Origin: Pseudogymnoascus destructans
Lineage: Eukaryota > Ascomycota > Leotiomycetes > Thelebolales > Thelebolaceae
NCBI RefSeq assembly: GCF_001641265.1
Contig: NW_020167523.1
Coordinates: forward strand, 1,662,592-1,726,591
Direction: 5' to 3'
Length of the DNA stretch: 64,000 bases
Part shown: piece after piece, positions 12,081-25,834 of the stretch
Layout: each line of letters opens with the position of its first letter
How positions within the stretch are numbered: the stretch's first letter is position 1
Made by a program: the position numbers and the translations under genes
The notes under the pieces: model-generated
Databases searched by the model: none
Told to the model about the DNA's origin: nothing
What the model saw: the letters and a program-made list of their open reading frames with translations, nothing else

Positions 12081-12528
12081 ATGGTAAGTTCAATTCCACG
12101 TCTGCGATATGTGGGATGCGTACTAATTTTTATTAGGGTGGCGGCGCAAAAGTTCCGTACGTTTGCGAGCTCTCTCCACGACACGATTTCGCGAGGGCAA
12201 TCAACTAACCAACTATTTGTAGATACCCCAAGCACGTCTGGTCACCAGCTGGTGGCTGGTACACGCAGCCTAAGAACTGGAAGGTCAACACCGCGGTGAT
12301 GTTGACTGCTATCTTCGGAGTCACGGCAATGGCATGGAAGTTCAGCGCCGAGAACGAGTACCGGACGAAGTTCCCAGAGCAGGGACGCTTCTACCCAAGT
12401 CGATAGTATGTGCAATCTCTTGCCGCAGCATGCATTGAATACCGCAATGGATACTAACGGGATATAGCTGGAGCAAGCAGATTATTGAGCACGAGAAGGA
12501 TGTCAAGGAGGGGAAGAAGTCCGCATAA
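12081..12528 (+). CDS. Small single-span membrane protein, likely complex I accessory subunit
   Basis: Four exons, 12081-12083 (the ATG alone), 12137-12156 (20 nt), 12223-12405 and 12468-12528, give an 88-aa protein starting MGGGAKVPYPKHVWSPAG. All three introns have good donors (gtaagt, gtacgt, gtatgt) and branch sites, and the phases agree. One hydrophobic stretch (VMLTAIFGVTAMAW, about residues 34-47) follows a GGWYTQPKNWK motif. The tail is charged, with RFYPSRYWSKQIIEHEK. This pattern resembles the small fungal NADH:ubiquinone oxidoreductase accessory subunits of the NDUFB type; the exact subunit is not assigned. It is divergent from mL44 with a short spacer. Confidence 0.65.
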
Positions 12529-12752
12529 GATGTTGGATGGCTGTGTTTGTACATATTCGGAGTCGCATCAAGGGTCATAGACGAAGGGACAATATTAGTA
12601 AAAATACGAGAAATATCTTGACAAACAAAGATACTTCAATTGCTAAAGCTATGTGACTGTCACGCTCTACAACAACCCCATGCAACCCTGGTATCAACAG
12701 AGAGGCACACCTATCGATACAAATATAAACAAAATCCGCCGAGAAAACCTAT

Positions 12753-14629
12753 CTAACCGGCATGCTCTACAATCTCACTAATAAGCTGGCCTTTCTCATT
12801 AATATAGGTGCGGATCTGCTCCGGTAGCGCGACCTCTTTGAAGTCGCCCTCTTCGCCCTCAATGATATTCAGGTTAACACTCGAGGACTTGCTAGAAAAG
12901 ACCTCCGTTTTCATGCTATCCTTGCCCAGGTACATCTGGGCGCCGTCGACCTGGTCGAGAAGAATAGTTGGCAGTGTGCCAATAACCTGCAATGCGAAGT
13001 TGGAGGACTTAACAACGTCAACGGACGAGACGAGAGAGTCGATGATGAGAGACAGGCGGGGACAGTTGTCAATCGAAATGGCATTGGCCTTTCCATTGAT
13101 TCTAATAGTGGTCTTGCTGCACCTGCTGATGAGGATGGATTGAGAGATGGAAGCTTCAATCTCAATCATCTCAGGTTCGTTATCGAAGTGCTCGATAATC
13201 CACTTGTTCCCATCGAGCTCCTTCTTCGGGGGCTTCTTGGTTCTCAGCGACTCTGGCTTTGGAGTCTTACGTGGCGCAGGGCTCTTGTTGCGCGCGATGG
13301 ACGACGTAGGGCTCAGGCTACTCTCGCTCCGGTCTGGGACGATGGAGCTAGCACGCAGCGACGGGTTCTTATGTGTCATTTCGTTCGCGCTTACTTTCTT
13401 AAGACCCTTAGTCACTGAATCGCCCTTGTTCAGTTCGGAGAAAACCGCGCCAATTCCCTCTACAGCAGCTGCAGGTTTCGCTGCCTCTTTGATATCGAAT
13501 TTTGGCGCTGGGCCTGGTGGAGGTGGAGGGGGTGGTGGCGGTCCTCCTGAAGCTGCAGACGACGCTTGAGACGAAGAGGGAGATGACGCTGGAGTCTGGC
13601 TAGGAGTCGACTCCCTCGAGCTAACAGTCTTCATGGCCTCCTTCGGGCTGACACCGTTCGCATTCCACGTCAATCCGTGGGGGAAGGTGGACTTGACATA
13701 TGCGCTCAGGTCCTTGAATATTTGATAGTAAGATTGGATCCATTGAACTTGTTGCGGGTCCCTCGCTTCTATTAGTATGCCGTAACGACCTGACATCGTG
13801 GCAAACTCACTTGTCTTTAAACTCTTTCAGGACTCTGTTTCCAAAGTACTGAGCGGACCCCAAGCTCTCATCAACATGCTTGAACGGCTTGTTGTCAATT
13901 GTGACCCAAGCGATGACCCCTATACTCTCAGCAACAGCACTGAGCTGGTTCGAGAGTTCCGAGCCACGGTTCGCATCCTTTACATCGACAACCGTTCTAA
14001 TCTCTTGCTGAAGAGGCTTGAGGAGCTCCATATACTCGCTCCCAGCCGAGTCGGGTTTCTTCGACATTGTGGAGATGAAGAGCAGCGTGCGCTCATTCTG
14101 GAAGACCTTTGCGACTCGTGCCGCCTGAGCCGCAATAGCGCCGCCTATTTCATTACTGAGGTCGACATACTTCTTGACCGAAGTGTCTAGGAAGGTATCA
14201 AAGTCCTCCACCGACTCAGGCACTGGGTCATGCGCTGGCTTGGGTGGAGAAGTAGTATTCGCTGCGGCAGCGGCGACTACCGGAGCCGGAGCAGCAGCAG
14301 CAGCAGCACCAGCTGCGGGCCTCTTGCTCCCCGACGCATCGGGGGTTCGAGTGGTTGTGGAATCGTCGCCGTTTTCTTTTGGTGTTGACAACGATGCTAG
14401 GTCCTCGAAGGCCGGTGTCACCAAATCCTCCAACCTAGATGTCGCAGCTTCCAACCTGTGAGCCAGTCTAATTAGCCTGTCGTTCATCCTGGTTGACCAA
14501 ATTGGTCTCCTCGGAATATGAGTGGTAGGCTGCGCCCGTAGTTGTTGTGCTTTGAAGACGGGAAGAGAGAGAATTGAATGGGGATTACCTCTTAACGAGA
14601 GTTGTCAGGTTATTCATGTTGGTAGCCAT
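12753..14629 (-). CDS. SRV2: Adenylyl cyclase-associated protein (CAP/Srv2)
   Basis: Actin-monomer recycling factor that also binds adenylyl cyclase, linking Ras/cAMP signalling to actin turnover. Exons are 14629-14589, 14455-13811 and 13761-12753, giving 564 aa. The first exon (MATNMNNLTTLVKR) joins to LEAATSRLEDL, the CAP N-terminal signature. The second junction restores KDKDPQQVQWIQSYY and needs the GAG acceptor at 13764-13762, not the closer TAG. An Ala-rich linker (near residue 65) precedes the helical domain. A poly-Pro run (GGPPPPPPPPPG, about residue 315) suits profilin or SH3 binding. The C-terminal beta-helix CARP domain includes KWIIEHFDNEPEM and ends in ISEIVEHAG. Confidence 0.92.
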
Positions 14630-15151
14630 CTTGTGTAGCTCTGTTGTACGGAATGATTTGAAAGAAGGAAGGCGCAGACAGACAGTTGGACAGGGCAGAC
14701 GGTTCTTGGCCGACGTATGCGTCGTAACTGTAACGTCAAAAGACAACAACTGCAAGCTTTATGCAGGAAAGCGCGATGATATATGTTGACTTATGTAAAG
14801 ATATAAAGATATAAAGATATAAAGATATATACTTTCTAACAGCGAAGAGAACAATTGTCAATGTCGTAGGCTGACATTGAGTAAATAGTAGCTCGTCGGG
14901 CCACTCTTTGTAATTAAACGGAAGTTCGGCGATATATTTATTCCGGCCTCCTGAAGGGCTGAGTGGGAGCCTTGCGGCTTTGTGGGTGGTGGGCCCAGCA
15001 ACTAAATTCTGCCCCGCCACAAATAAAACCCTCAGCCTTGTCGCCGCCGCCGTCGTCGTCGTCGTCGTCGTTGTCGTCGTCGTCCGTTGCTTTCCCCTCT
15101 ACTGTAGAGTTGAGCTCTATAACTTCACGATAACAACGATATTAACAGAAA
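14630..15151. promoter_or_regulatory. Divergent promoter region, CAP / Mak32-like
   Basis: These 522 bp separate two divergent start codons. The stretch contains a short AT-rich repeat (ATATAAAG units near 14797-14828) and a GTC-trinucleotide run near 15043-15084 (cgtcgtcgtc), close to the downstream start. No specific binding site is claimed. Confidence 0.5.
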
Positions 15152-16899
15152 ATGGTCACCGCTATGGACGTGGAGGAACCCAACCCAGATCAGGAGATAG
15201 ACTTTTGCACTCTTGGAATGTTCATTCTTGGTAAGCTGCTGTGTTTATTCTGTCTGTTCTCCGTCTATCCTCCCAGGCGGATACCACCATCGATTATACA
15301 GCCAGGATGCATAGATACCCTTGCCTACATATGTGAATAGTTTGGGATTCTGGAGACTCTGCTATACGTTTCATATAAGCCAGTCTCGCCTTTATAACTT
15401 AATGTTCATCTACTATTGCCCCTCATCCTCTCATCTCCTGTCTGGAAGAATGATTTTCTCCGTTCGTCGGTAGACGGATGATCTTGAGCTCTCTTAAAAA
15501 TGACTTTTGGTGGATTTGAAAGGAGTGCTACTGCAATCCAGCCTGGAATTTATCTATTCATTCCCTTGGCCGCTGGCTACTTCAGAACACGTGTTTGCCA
15601 TCCCAACCCCTCTAACAGCTCACAGATGAAATACAATACCCCCTCCCCAAACCACCCCAACACAACATCCTCGGCGGCGCCGGCGCCTACTCCGCCCTCG
15701 GCGCCCGCATCGCCTCCCCCGCCCCCCTCCTCTCCAAAAAAGTAGGCTGGATAGTCGACCGGGGCTCCGATTTCCCCCCCCCCCTCACCCCCCTCCTCAA
15801 CACCTGGCAAACCTCCTGCCTCCTGCGCACCGACCCCACCCGCCTCACCACCCGCGCCTTAAACAGCTACTCCTCCCCCACCGACCCCCAGCACCGCGCC
15901 TTCCGCTACACAACCCCCAAGCTCCGCCTCGAGCACAACGACCTCCTCGACTCCCCCGTCCTCCTGCACGCCAAATCATTCCACCTCATCTGCTCACCCA
16001 CCCGCTGCATCAGCCTCGTCACCAACATCCTCTCTCTGCGCAGAGAAACCCTCTACCCCCTCTCCCCCCCCAAACCGCTCTTCATCTGGGAACCAGTCCC
16101 AGACTGCTGTCTCCCCACCGAGCTTCTCTCCACCACCGCAGCACTCGGATACGTCGACATATGCTCCCCCAACCACTCCGAGCTCGGCACCCTGATGAGC
16201 TCCCCCGCTTCCCTCCCAGATGGCTCCGTAGACCGCACGTTCGTCGAGGACGCGGCGGAGATGCTATTAGCGTCCATGCCCCTCTCCGCAGTCGCGATCA
16301 TCGTCCGCTGCGGCGCGGACGGGTGCTACATCGCGCAAAACGGGGGACGCTCAGCCCCAACACACCCGCGCCCTACACCGTCCTCAAACTCGAACCTCGC
16401 GTCCCCTCCTCCCCCTCCCCCGAAGAAAGCGAAGAAAATCTGCGGTGGGGGACTGGCGCTCACGGCGGATATAGACATGATGTCCCTCTTCGCTGATATC
16501 CCCTCCTCCCCCCCCTCGCCCACTTCCACTTCTCCCACCTCCTCCGAACCGGAAGAAGACGACCATTCAACCCGCGACTTCGGCCTCTCGACGTGGCTCC
16601 CACCCTACCACACCTCTTCTGAAAAGGTCATCGATCCCACGGGAGGCGGAAACGCGTTCCTCGGCGCCCTATCTATAACGCGCGCGCGCGGGGCGGGGCT
16701 GGAGGAGGCGGCGCGGTGGGGGAATGTGGCGGCAAGTTTGGCGATTGAGCAGGTGGGGATGCCGGTTCTTAGTTTTGATGAGTGGGGGGAGGAGAGGTGG
16801 AATGGGGTGGATGTGGGGGAGAGGATGAGGGAGTTGGAGGGACGGCGTGGGGTGGGGGATGAGGGGTTGGCGGGGCGTATGGTGGGTGTGTCAATATGA
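15152..16899 (+). CDS. PfkB-family carbohydrate kinase-like protein, Mak32 type
   Basis: Exons 15152-15230 and 15626-16899 give 450 aa. The joint reads FCTLGMFILDEIQYPLP then NILGGAGAYSALGARIASPA, the N-terminal glycine-rich substrate-binding stretch of PfkB proteins. The C-terminal signature is VIDPTGGGNAFLGAL; canonical PfkB kinases have DTxGAGD, and here the catalytic-base Asp position is Asn. Yeast Mak32 carries the same kind of sequence, so sugar-kinase activity is doubtful. A Ser/Pro-rich insert lies at about residues 290-345. The 395-nt intron is far longer than any other here. The start Met is followed by acidic residues before the conserved core. Mak32 was named for maintenance of killer dsRNA; function in filamentous fungi is unclear. 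Confidence 0.82.
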
Positions 16900-17344
16900 G
16901 AGGTTGGAGGTTAGTTGATGGGGAAGGAGATGGGCGTTTGAAGGGGAGTTTTGGGTTTTTTTTGAAGGTTTGAAAGAGAGAGGGTGGGTGGGTTGAATTC
17001 GTGATACTACCATTCTTGTGTGTCTGCTTGCTCCAAGGCGCCTTAGCGTTGAAAAGGCGCCTTGGAGCAAGCAGACACACAGACAAATAGATAGACAAAT
17101 ATATTTGATTCTTAGTTCACACATCCCCCCTACCGTCGTTCGTCTCCGTGCATGCAGCCCCAGCGTCTTCTAACGCCGCAACGCCCACCGTGGGCCAAAT
17201 TTCAATAACGCCTTCCCATCCCCTATCATCTCTTCCTACCGTGGTGTCCCTCACATGTGTCGCATCTCAACTATCATCACCTTTCGTAAAAATCCCAATT
17301 ACATCCCACATCCCACCGCATCCATCCGTCCCACATCCAGGGTC
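16900..17344. other. Convergent 3' spacer, Mak32-like / MCM3
   Basis: These 445 bp lie between two convergent stop codons and carry the 28-bp inverted repeat listed separately. No ORF of interest. Confidence 0.6.
17017..17081. repeat. Perfect 28-bp inverted repeat with 9-nt loop
   Basis: Arms 17017-17044 and 17054-17081 are exact reverse complements (core CTCCAAGGCGCCTT). The loop is AGCGTTGAA. It sits between two convergent genes, where either transcript could form a strong hairpin. It may be a small MITE remnant or a 3'-end structure; no target duplication was recognised. Confidence 0.85.
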
Positions 17345-20102
<2,758 letters not shown>

Positions 20103-21330
20103 GATGGGCGATTACGAGCGAGGGATAGGCAAACAGGGCCGGGTATTCGCTCCTCAGAAACCGACTTGGAATATTCTGCCAACAAGAGATGCAGTAAACT
20201 TGGTCGTTGGTTGTGGCGGTAATTTACTTCCGAAGTTGTTCCTTCCATGGGGGCATTTGAAGTTGGTGGATAGGAGATTTGACGCGACGCGCTTAAACCC
20301 AAGACGCGTTTTCCCGCGTAAAGTGGTGTCTTGGCCAGCCGAGAGACGCACCCCACCAAAACTGCGCACTAGGTCACATGACGCCACCGTAACATAAATC
20401 CTACAGCGGCTTACAATACTGTACCTTTAAAACAAATCAATTTCTTAGTTTAGTACTCGACTATAATGTAAGTTAGTCTAATTCCTCCTCTAGGTCGTCT
20501 TGGACAATTTACTCTTCAATCGCCCGTGGCTCGACTTTTTGTTGCTTTCTGTCGGGTGGCTTCCTCGGCCTCTTCCTCGGCTTCTTCCTCGGCCTCTTCC
20601 TCAGCCTCTAGAACCTGCACACGTAGTTCCTCGGTAGATGCATTAGCTAAGTTGTGGATATATATTTTGTTGTCCGTGTGTCCAACACCGTACAAAGGTC
20701 TAACGCTGTTCCTAGTACAGTATTTGCTCTTCGCCATGTAGCAAAATTAGGTGGGCTACTATTCTGAAAGACGGTATCAAAAATATCGTGTTGTGTTGGT
20801 GTTTTAGGTCGGCATCTGCAGTCGTCACGTTAGATGTTAGAAGCGTAACCTCTTGTATTATGCGCTACGGTTGCAGTGGTTGTAATCCTGCGCCTCTCTA
20901 AGCTGAAAAGAGCTTCTTCTTGCTTTTATCTATGTGGTTAACTATCCGCTTTCTGGATGCGCGTGAGCTGTGCTTCATTAAGCGGCGATAGTGCGGTTGT
21001 GAGGCATTTGTCCCAAAAACTGCAACATCGAGCAGCTACAACACTTTGTGATTCGATCCGTCTTCCTAGTCGTACTTGTATTCGATGACTAGGTGCGTAG
21101 CCACTGTTAGTAAGGGTTGGTAAGGACTTTTATCCACTTTACGAGGGTTTTCTCTTGCTACAGACCATTAGAGGTTTTCAATTGTTGAGTTGTGGTTGGG
21201 TATGCGAGACCAACCAGGTTGTGGTAGACGACTTACACGTGACTCCCCTCCCCCACCAGATATCATCCCCAATCCCCCTCCTCCCTTCTTCCTCCCCCAT
21301 CACCAACTTCACCCCCCCAATCCGCCCACC
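20103..21330. other. Divergent intergenic region, MCM3 / HIS5
   Basis: About 1.2 kb. The MCM3-proximal part should hold its promoter. At 20563-20611 is a short GA/TC-rich repeat (units like ctcttcctcgg) that reads as a Glu/Ala run on the minus strand (20516-20737); this small ORF has no recognisable family and its reality is doubtful. No tRNA gene was seen. Confidence 0.45.
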
Positions 21331-22611
21331 ATGCCTTCCTCATCCTCACCCTTTAACCTCCAAACCTGCGCCCGCCCCAACATCCTCGCCCTCCAACCCT
21401 ACCGCTGCGCGCGCGAGTAAGCCTTTCCCCTCCAGCCCCCCCCTCAATCCCCCAATTAACCCCCCCTCCCAGCGACTACAAAGACGACGGCACCAACATC
21501 CTCCTCGACGCCAACGAAAACGCCTTCGGCCCCTCCCTCCCCCCTCCCTCACCAGCGCCGACCTCTCCCTCAAGACTCTAAACCGGTACCCCGACCCCCA
21601 CCAACGCCCGCTGAAAACCCTCCTCTGCGACTTACGCAATGCGTCACCACCCCACCCTCCTCAACACCAACGCCCACGCCTCTAACAGCCGAGAACCTCT
21701 TCCTAGGCGTCGGAAGCGACGAAGCAATCGACGCCCTCCTGCGCTCCTTCTGCGTCCCGGGACGGGATAAGATCCTCGTCTGCCCGCCTACATACGGGAT
21801 GTACACCGTCTCCGCACACACCAACGACGTCTCCCTCGTCTCCATCCCGCTCCTCCCCGCGCCAACATTCGGCCCCGACGTCCCCGCCCTCTCCGCCGCG
21901 CTCGCCGCAGACCCGACAATCAAGATCCTCTACCTCTGCTCCCCCGGCAACCCCACCGGATCCCTCATCCCCCCGGCGGATATCATCGGGTTACTCAACC
22001 ACAAGACATACAACGGTATCATAGTAGTAGACGAAGCCTACATCGATTTCGCACCCCCATCCTCCTCCGCCGCGCCGCTGGTCACTGCTTATCCGAACCT
22101 CGTGGTCCTGCAAACCCTCTCCAAAGCCTTCGGACTCGCGGGCGTAAGACTCGGAGCCGCGTTTGCGGCCAAGGAGGTAGCGGGGTTAATGAACGCCCTG
22201 AAAGCACCATATAACATCAGCACGCCCACCAGCATCCTCGCCTCCGCCGCCTTGTCGAAGGAGGGGATCGCCGAAATGGAATCCTCGCGCGCGCAAATCG
22301 TTAAGCAGCGCGAACGGCTCGTTGCTGCTCTCCCATCGATCAAGGGGGTTGGAAGGCTGAGAGGAGGGGAGGCGGCGAATTTCCTGCTGTTTGAGATATT
22401 GAATCAGAAGGGGGAGCCGGATAATAAGGTCGCGAAGGGCGTTTATGAGAAGCTTGCGGTGGGGAGGGGAGTTGTGGTGAGGTTTAGAGGAACGGAATTT
22501 GGGTGTCTTGGGTGTCTAAGAGTGACGGTTGGGACGGAGGAGGAGGTGAGTAGGTTTTTGAGTGAGATTGGGAAGGTGGTTGAGGAGGTGTGGGGGGAGG
22601 TTGGTGCGTGA
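21331..22611 (+). CDS. HIS5: Histidinol-phosphate aminotransferase, with two apparent frameshifts
   Basis: PLP enzyme of histidine biosynthesis converting imidazole-acetol phosphate to L-histidinol phosphate. Exon 1 (21331-21416, MPSSSSPFNLQTCARPN) splices to 21473 and gives YRCARDDYKDDGTN then LLDANENAFGPSL. The frame then changes within a C-run near 21539-21544, continuing as LNRYPDPHQRPLKTLLCDLRN. It changes again between about 21643 and 21690, continuing as AENLFLGVGSDEAIDALL to the end. The rest is intact: ILYLCSPGNPTG, VVDEAYIDFAP, and the PLP-lysine motif LSKAFGLAGVRLG. No GT-AG intron in the second gap gives the needed phase. Both shifts are one base in the same direction and lie in C-rich sequence, so consensus error is as likely as a real lesion. 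Confidence 0.85.
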
Positions 22612-23082
22612 TGGATTGTGGTGATGGATTTGGAAGATGAGAAAAGAGAGGGTAGAATCTAGATATCAGATCAAAAGACGAATAAGAACCATAACTTCAA
22701 GTACTTTCAATAATCACATACACATTGAAAGACCAAAAGTATAAAATAAAACGACTCCATTCCCTATCCTCCCAATCTAGAAACCTCCCCCAATCTTCCT
22801 TCCCACGGTACCAGCTACCTAGTCACCTAACAGCAGCCACAAAAAAAAGCAACCAGCAACCAGCACGCACACACCAAGCAGTGAATTAAGTCCCGTTCCG
22901 TCGTTCGTTCCCTTGGAAGAAAAATATCAACCATCCATCCTCCTCCAATTTTTCGTCGCGGCAGAGAGAGGAAAAACGTTAAAAGTCGTCGCGGACAAAG
23001 ATATAAGCATACACCTTCTCTTCTTACAACACCCCCCCATCATCCCCACTTCCCCTTCACTCTTCACAAACAAACAACCTCT
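22612..23082. other. Convergent 3' spacer, HIS5 / reticulon
   Basis: It holds both 3' UTRs. No coding or structural signal was seen. Confidence 0.5.
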
Positions 23083-24650
23083 CTAAGAAAGCAACTCCTC
23101 CTCCCTCAACCCCGCCGCCACACCAGCAACACTCGGCACGCCCTCCCTCGCCAGCCCATCCTCCCCAACATTAACCACCTTCTTCGGCGCACTCGGGAAA
23201 TCATCAAAGCGCAGATCCGCCACCGCGTCCGCAGCTGAGGAAGAGAGGCCTTCAGTCTTGAGTGCCGCGCCGGGTGGGGGGATGGCGTAAGTTGGCAGGG
23301 TAGCCGGGATGGTGTTTGAAGCGGTAGTGGAGGGGGTGAATGAGTCGGTGGTGGCTGGGATGGAAGATGTGGTGGTCGAGGGGGCGAAGGAGCCAGTCTC
23401 CGGAACCTTGGGGAAGGACTCGGCGGATGGGACCTTGGACTTCTTGGATGAAGTACCAGCGGGGGAGAAGGACGAGGTAGATGGGACCTTAGACGAATTG
23501 ACACCGGTCGTAACAGCTGGCTCAGCCGACTTCCTGTCCGCAGGCGACGAGCTGCGCGCGCGTCCGATGATCTCCTGTGCCTTGGCTGAGTAATCACCGA
23601 CGTACATCTTGGTAGTAGCAGCGGCGTTGCTAGCATGCTGGCTGGCCATCTGGCGCACCTGCGTAGTCTGGGCATTGACAATCTGGGAGAGCTGCTCGAT
23701 TTGTCCGTCGATGAGGGCCTTGTTGGTAGTATAAACCAGAGGGCCGAGGAACAGAACCGAAGTTCCGATGAGAGCGAGGCCCCAGAGAGGCACGATCTTA
23801 ACGAGGTGGTAAGAGATGAAAGCCGACAAGAGAGCCGCGCCAGAGGCCAAGACATTCTCGGCGAACAGAAGGCGCTGCGACTCGATGACGAAGAAGTTGA
23901 TCAGCTCATCCAAGTCGCCAGTCATCGAATCCAACGTCGCCTTGGGAACGGTATAATACTTCCTCGGCCGAATCTGCGCCGTGAATCCCGCATTGAACAG
24001 CGCGCGCCCGGCCACCTCCGCGGCAACAGTAACACCAAGCGCCATCCACGTCAACTTCAGTCCATAGCGGAGCAGGTCCAAGTAGCGCGCTGCGAAGATG
24101 AAGACCACAGTCGTGGCGTAGGCGAGGGCCGACGCCCGGGGGTTCTCCCAGCTAAAGAGGGAGCCGAAGAACGAGTGGTAGTGCGTTAGGGGCTGGCCGG
24201 TGGCAGTGCGCGTAGCGGGCGTCTGGCGCTTGGCAGACAGGGCGGAGAGCTCGGCGGAGGTCTTGGTTGCTTCGGCTTTGACGCTTTCGGCGACGGGACC
24301 TGGGAAGGGGGGGGGGTGGTTAGCTATGACCTCATTGTTTGTTTTTATAGGCGGAAGGGGTGTGTTACCCTGAGCGAGGGCTACTTTGTCGTTCTTCTTG
24401 GAGGAACGGTTTGTGGTGGTGTTGGAGGCGTCGGAGGCACCTGGATGGGGGGATTAGTTGATGTTGTTGTGGTGATGGGAGCTGGAGAGATGGAGGTGTC
24501 TGTGACGTTATCAGTAAAGGGAAGCTTTTGGGGGATGGGGAAGCTCCGTACCTCACCGTTGGTGAAGGTGTTGGCGGCGTTTGTGCCTGTACTCAAGCCC
24601 TCGGTGGAGGGGATGGTCGGGTAGGCAGCAGAGTCGGTGTAGGAAGACAT
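23083..24650 (-). CDS. RTN1: Reticulon-family ER-shaping protein
   Basis: Curves tubular endoplasmic reticulum through two hydrophobic hairpins. Exons are 24650-24557, 24440-24369 and 24299-23083, giving 460 aa. The N-terminus MSSYTDSAAYPTIPSTEGL and the junctions ...TNG/ASDASNTTTNRSS and KVALAQ/GPVAES restore one frame. The reticulon domain starts at about residue 85 (LTHYHSFFGSLFSWENP). It carries two long hydrophobic segments, one near VVFIFAARYLDLLRYGL to WMALGVTVAAEVAG and one near LASGAALLSAFISYHLV to LALIGTSVLFLGPL. The C-terminal 230 residues are Ser/Thr/Pro-rich and disordered. The first donor is GTGAGG at 24556; the nearby GTACGG would break the phase. Confidence 0.9.
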
Positions 24651-24973
24651 GTTGGAGGTCGTGGGGTGGATTTTGTTGCTTTGTAGTCGAACAGCGACGG
24701 CGAGGGAGCTATATAGCTTTACTCTCTCTGTATCGAACAGAGACGATGGAGTTGGAGACGGCAAGAGCCTGTCAAAGAGTCGTAGAGATAGAAGAGATTG
24801 TTATAGCGAGTCCTCTGGTATGACTCTGGTGAGTTTAGGAGATCTGTTGACGGTGGAAGGGAGGAATTTTTGGAGATGTTGTTTCGGAGGAGTTGTTTAT
24901 GTGGGAGGAGGGAAAAAGAAAGTTGCCCGGTTGTGGTGGTGTTGGCAGGGAAAGTGGGAGGGAGGGATGTAAT

Positions 24974-25057
24974 AACAGGTACCTGTTAGAGAGAACGCGA
25001 GTATCACAAGCATGCTACATACAGCCGATAGGTACCTGACTACTCTCTAACAGGTAC
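24974..25057. repeat. Palindrome plus 15-bp inverted repeat
   Basis: AACAGGTACCTGTT (24974-24987) is a perfect palindrome. GTACCTGTTAGAGAG at 24979-24993 is repeated in inverted orientation at 25043-25057. The 79-bp unit looks like a minute inverted-repeat element, but no target duplication was established. Confidence 0.65.
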
Positions 25058-25151
25058 AAGAGTTCTACGATTGACGTACAGGTTTTTGTTATTTTCCATG
25101 ATGGCGATAGACCAAGCTATGCAGAGTACTTTGCGGTACTTGGGTTCACTA

Positions 25152-25297
25152 GCATTTCACCAACATTTCACTAACATTTCAACATTTCACTAACTCCTGG
25201 AACGCTGGAACGGGCAAGCAAGCACGAGCTTTGCTTTGTGGCTGATACAACCTAGTAGTTACTCCAAGTTAGTGAAATGTTCAAGTTAGTGAAATGT
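25152..25297. repeat. Clustered direct and inverted copies of ATTTCACTAAC
   Basis: Several direct copies of an (A)CATTTCACTAAC-like word lie at 25152-25195 and two inverted copies (AGTTAGTGAAATGT) at 25267-25297. The best pair is 15 bp perfect (25181-25195 with 25267-25281). Function unknown. Confidence 0.65.
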
Positions 25298-25834
25298 ACA
25301 CTATGCATCTATGACGTGTACGTAAATATACTATGGAAAAGTCATAAAATATCATATTCCACAACTGTTTATCTCCCAAGTACGGTGCCGTGCCCTCACC
25401 CACCCCCCTAGCAACAATCTGTGGCGCAACCCTGCTAAATAAGAAAATTGACATGTGATCCAACCGTTATCAAAGGAGTCATCCATCCCCGTTGTGCGAT
25501 GGGACGCGTGGTCGTGTCGCGAGGACACATCACTGTTCATGTGCTTGTGTTGCCTGGGAGTAAGTTAGGGGAAAGGGGGTGGGGTGTTGTTTGTGAGGAC
25601 GCATCGGGGCAATGTAAGGCAGTAGGAGGACAGGCTGGAGGACACAGAGGCAGATAGATAGATACCCATCAGACGGTAGAGTAAGGCTGTGATAAAAGGA
25701 GACTGAAGAACATGATTCCTGTCCAGATCATAACAGTGTAGTGTAATCCGGTCTCTATAAAAACTCGAGATGCTATCCCCCAGGCCAGCCCGGACACTCT
25801 CTCTCCCCCTCACATCCCCCCGGGTATCAACCAC

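Larger units (their letters stand above)
24651..25834. other. Intergenic region with short inverted repeats
   Basis: Promoter side of the reticulon gene and 3' side of the Exo70 gene. It carries two repeat clusters listed separately (24974-25057 and 25152-25297). No supported gene. Confidence 0.5.

Noticed and set aside
20516..20737. Small Glu/Ala-repeat protein
   Set aside because: Short, repeat-driven, with no family signal or splice evidence.
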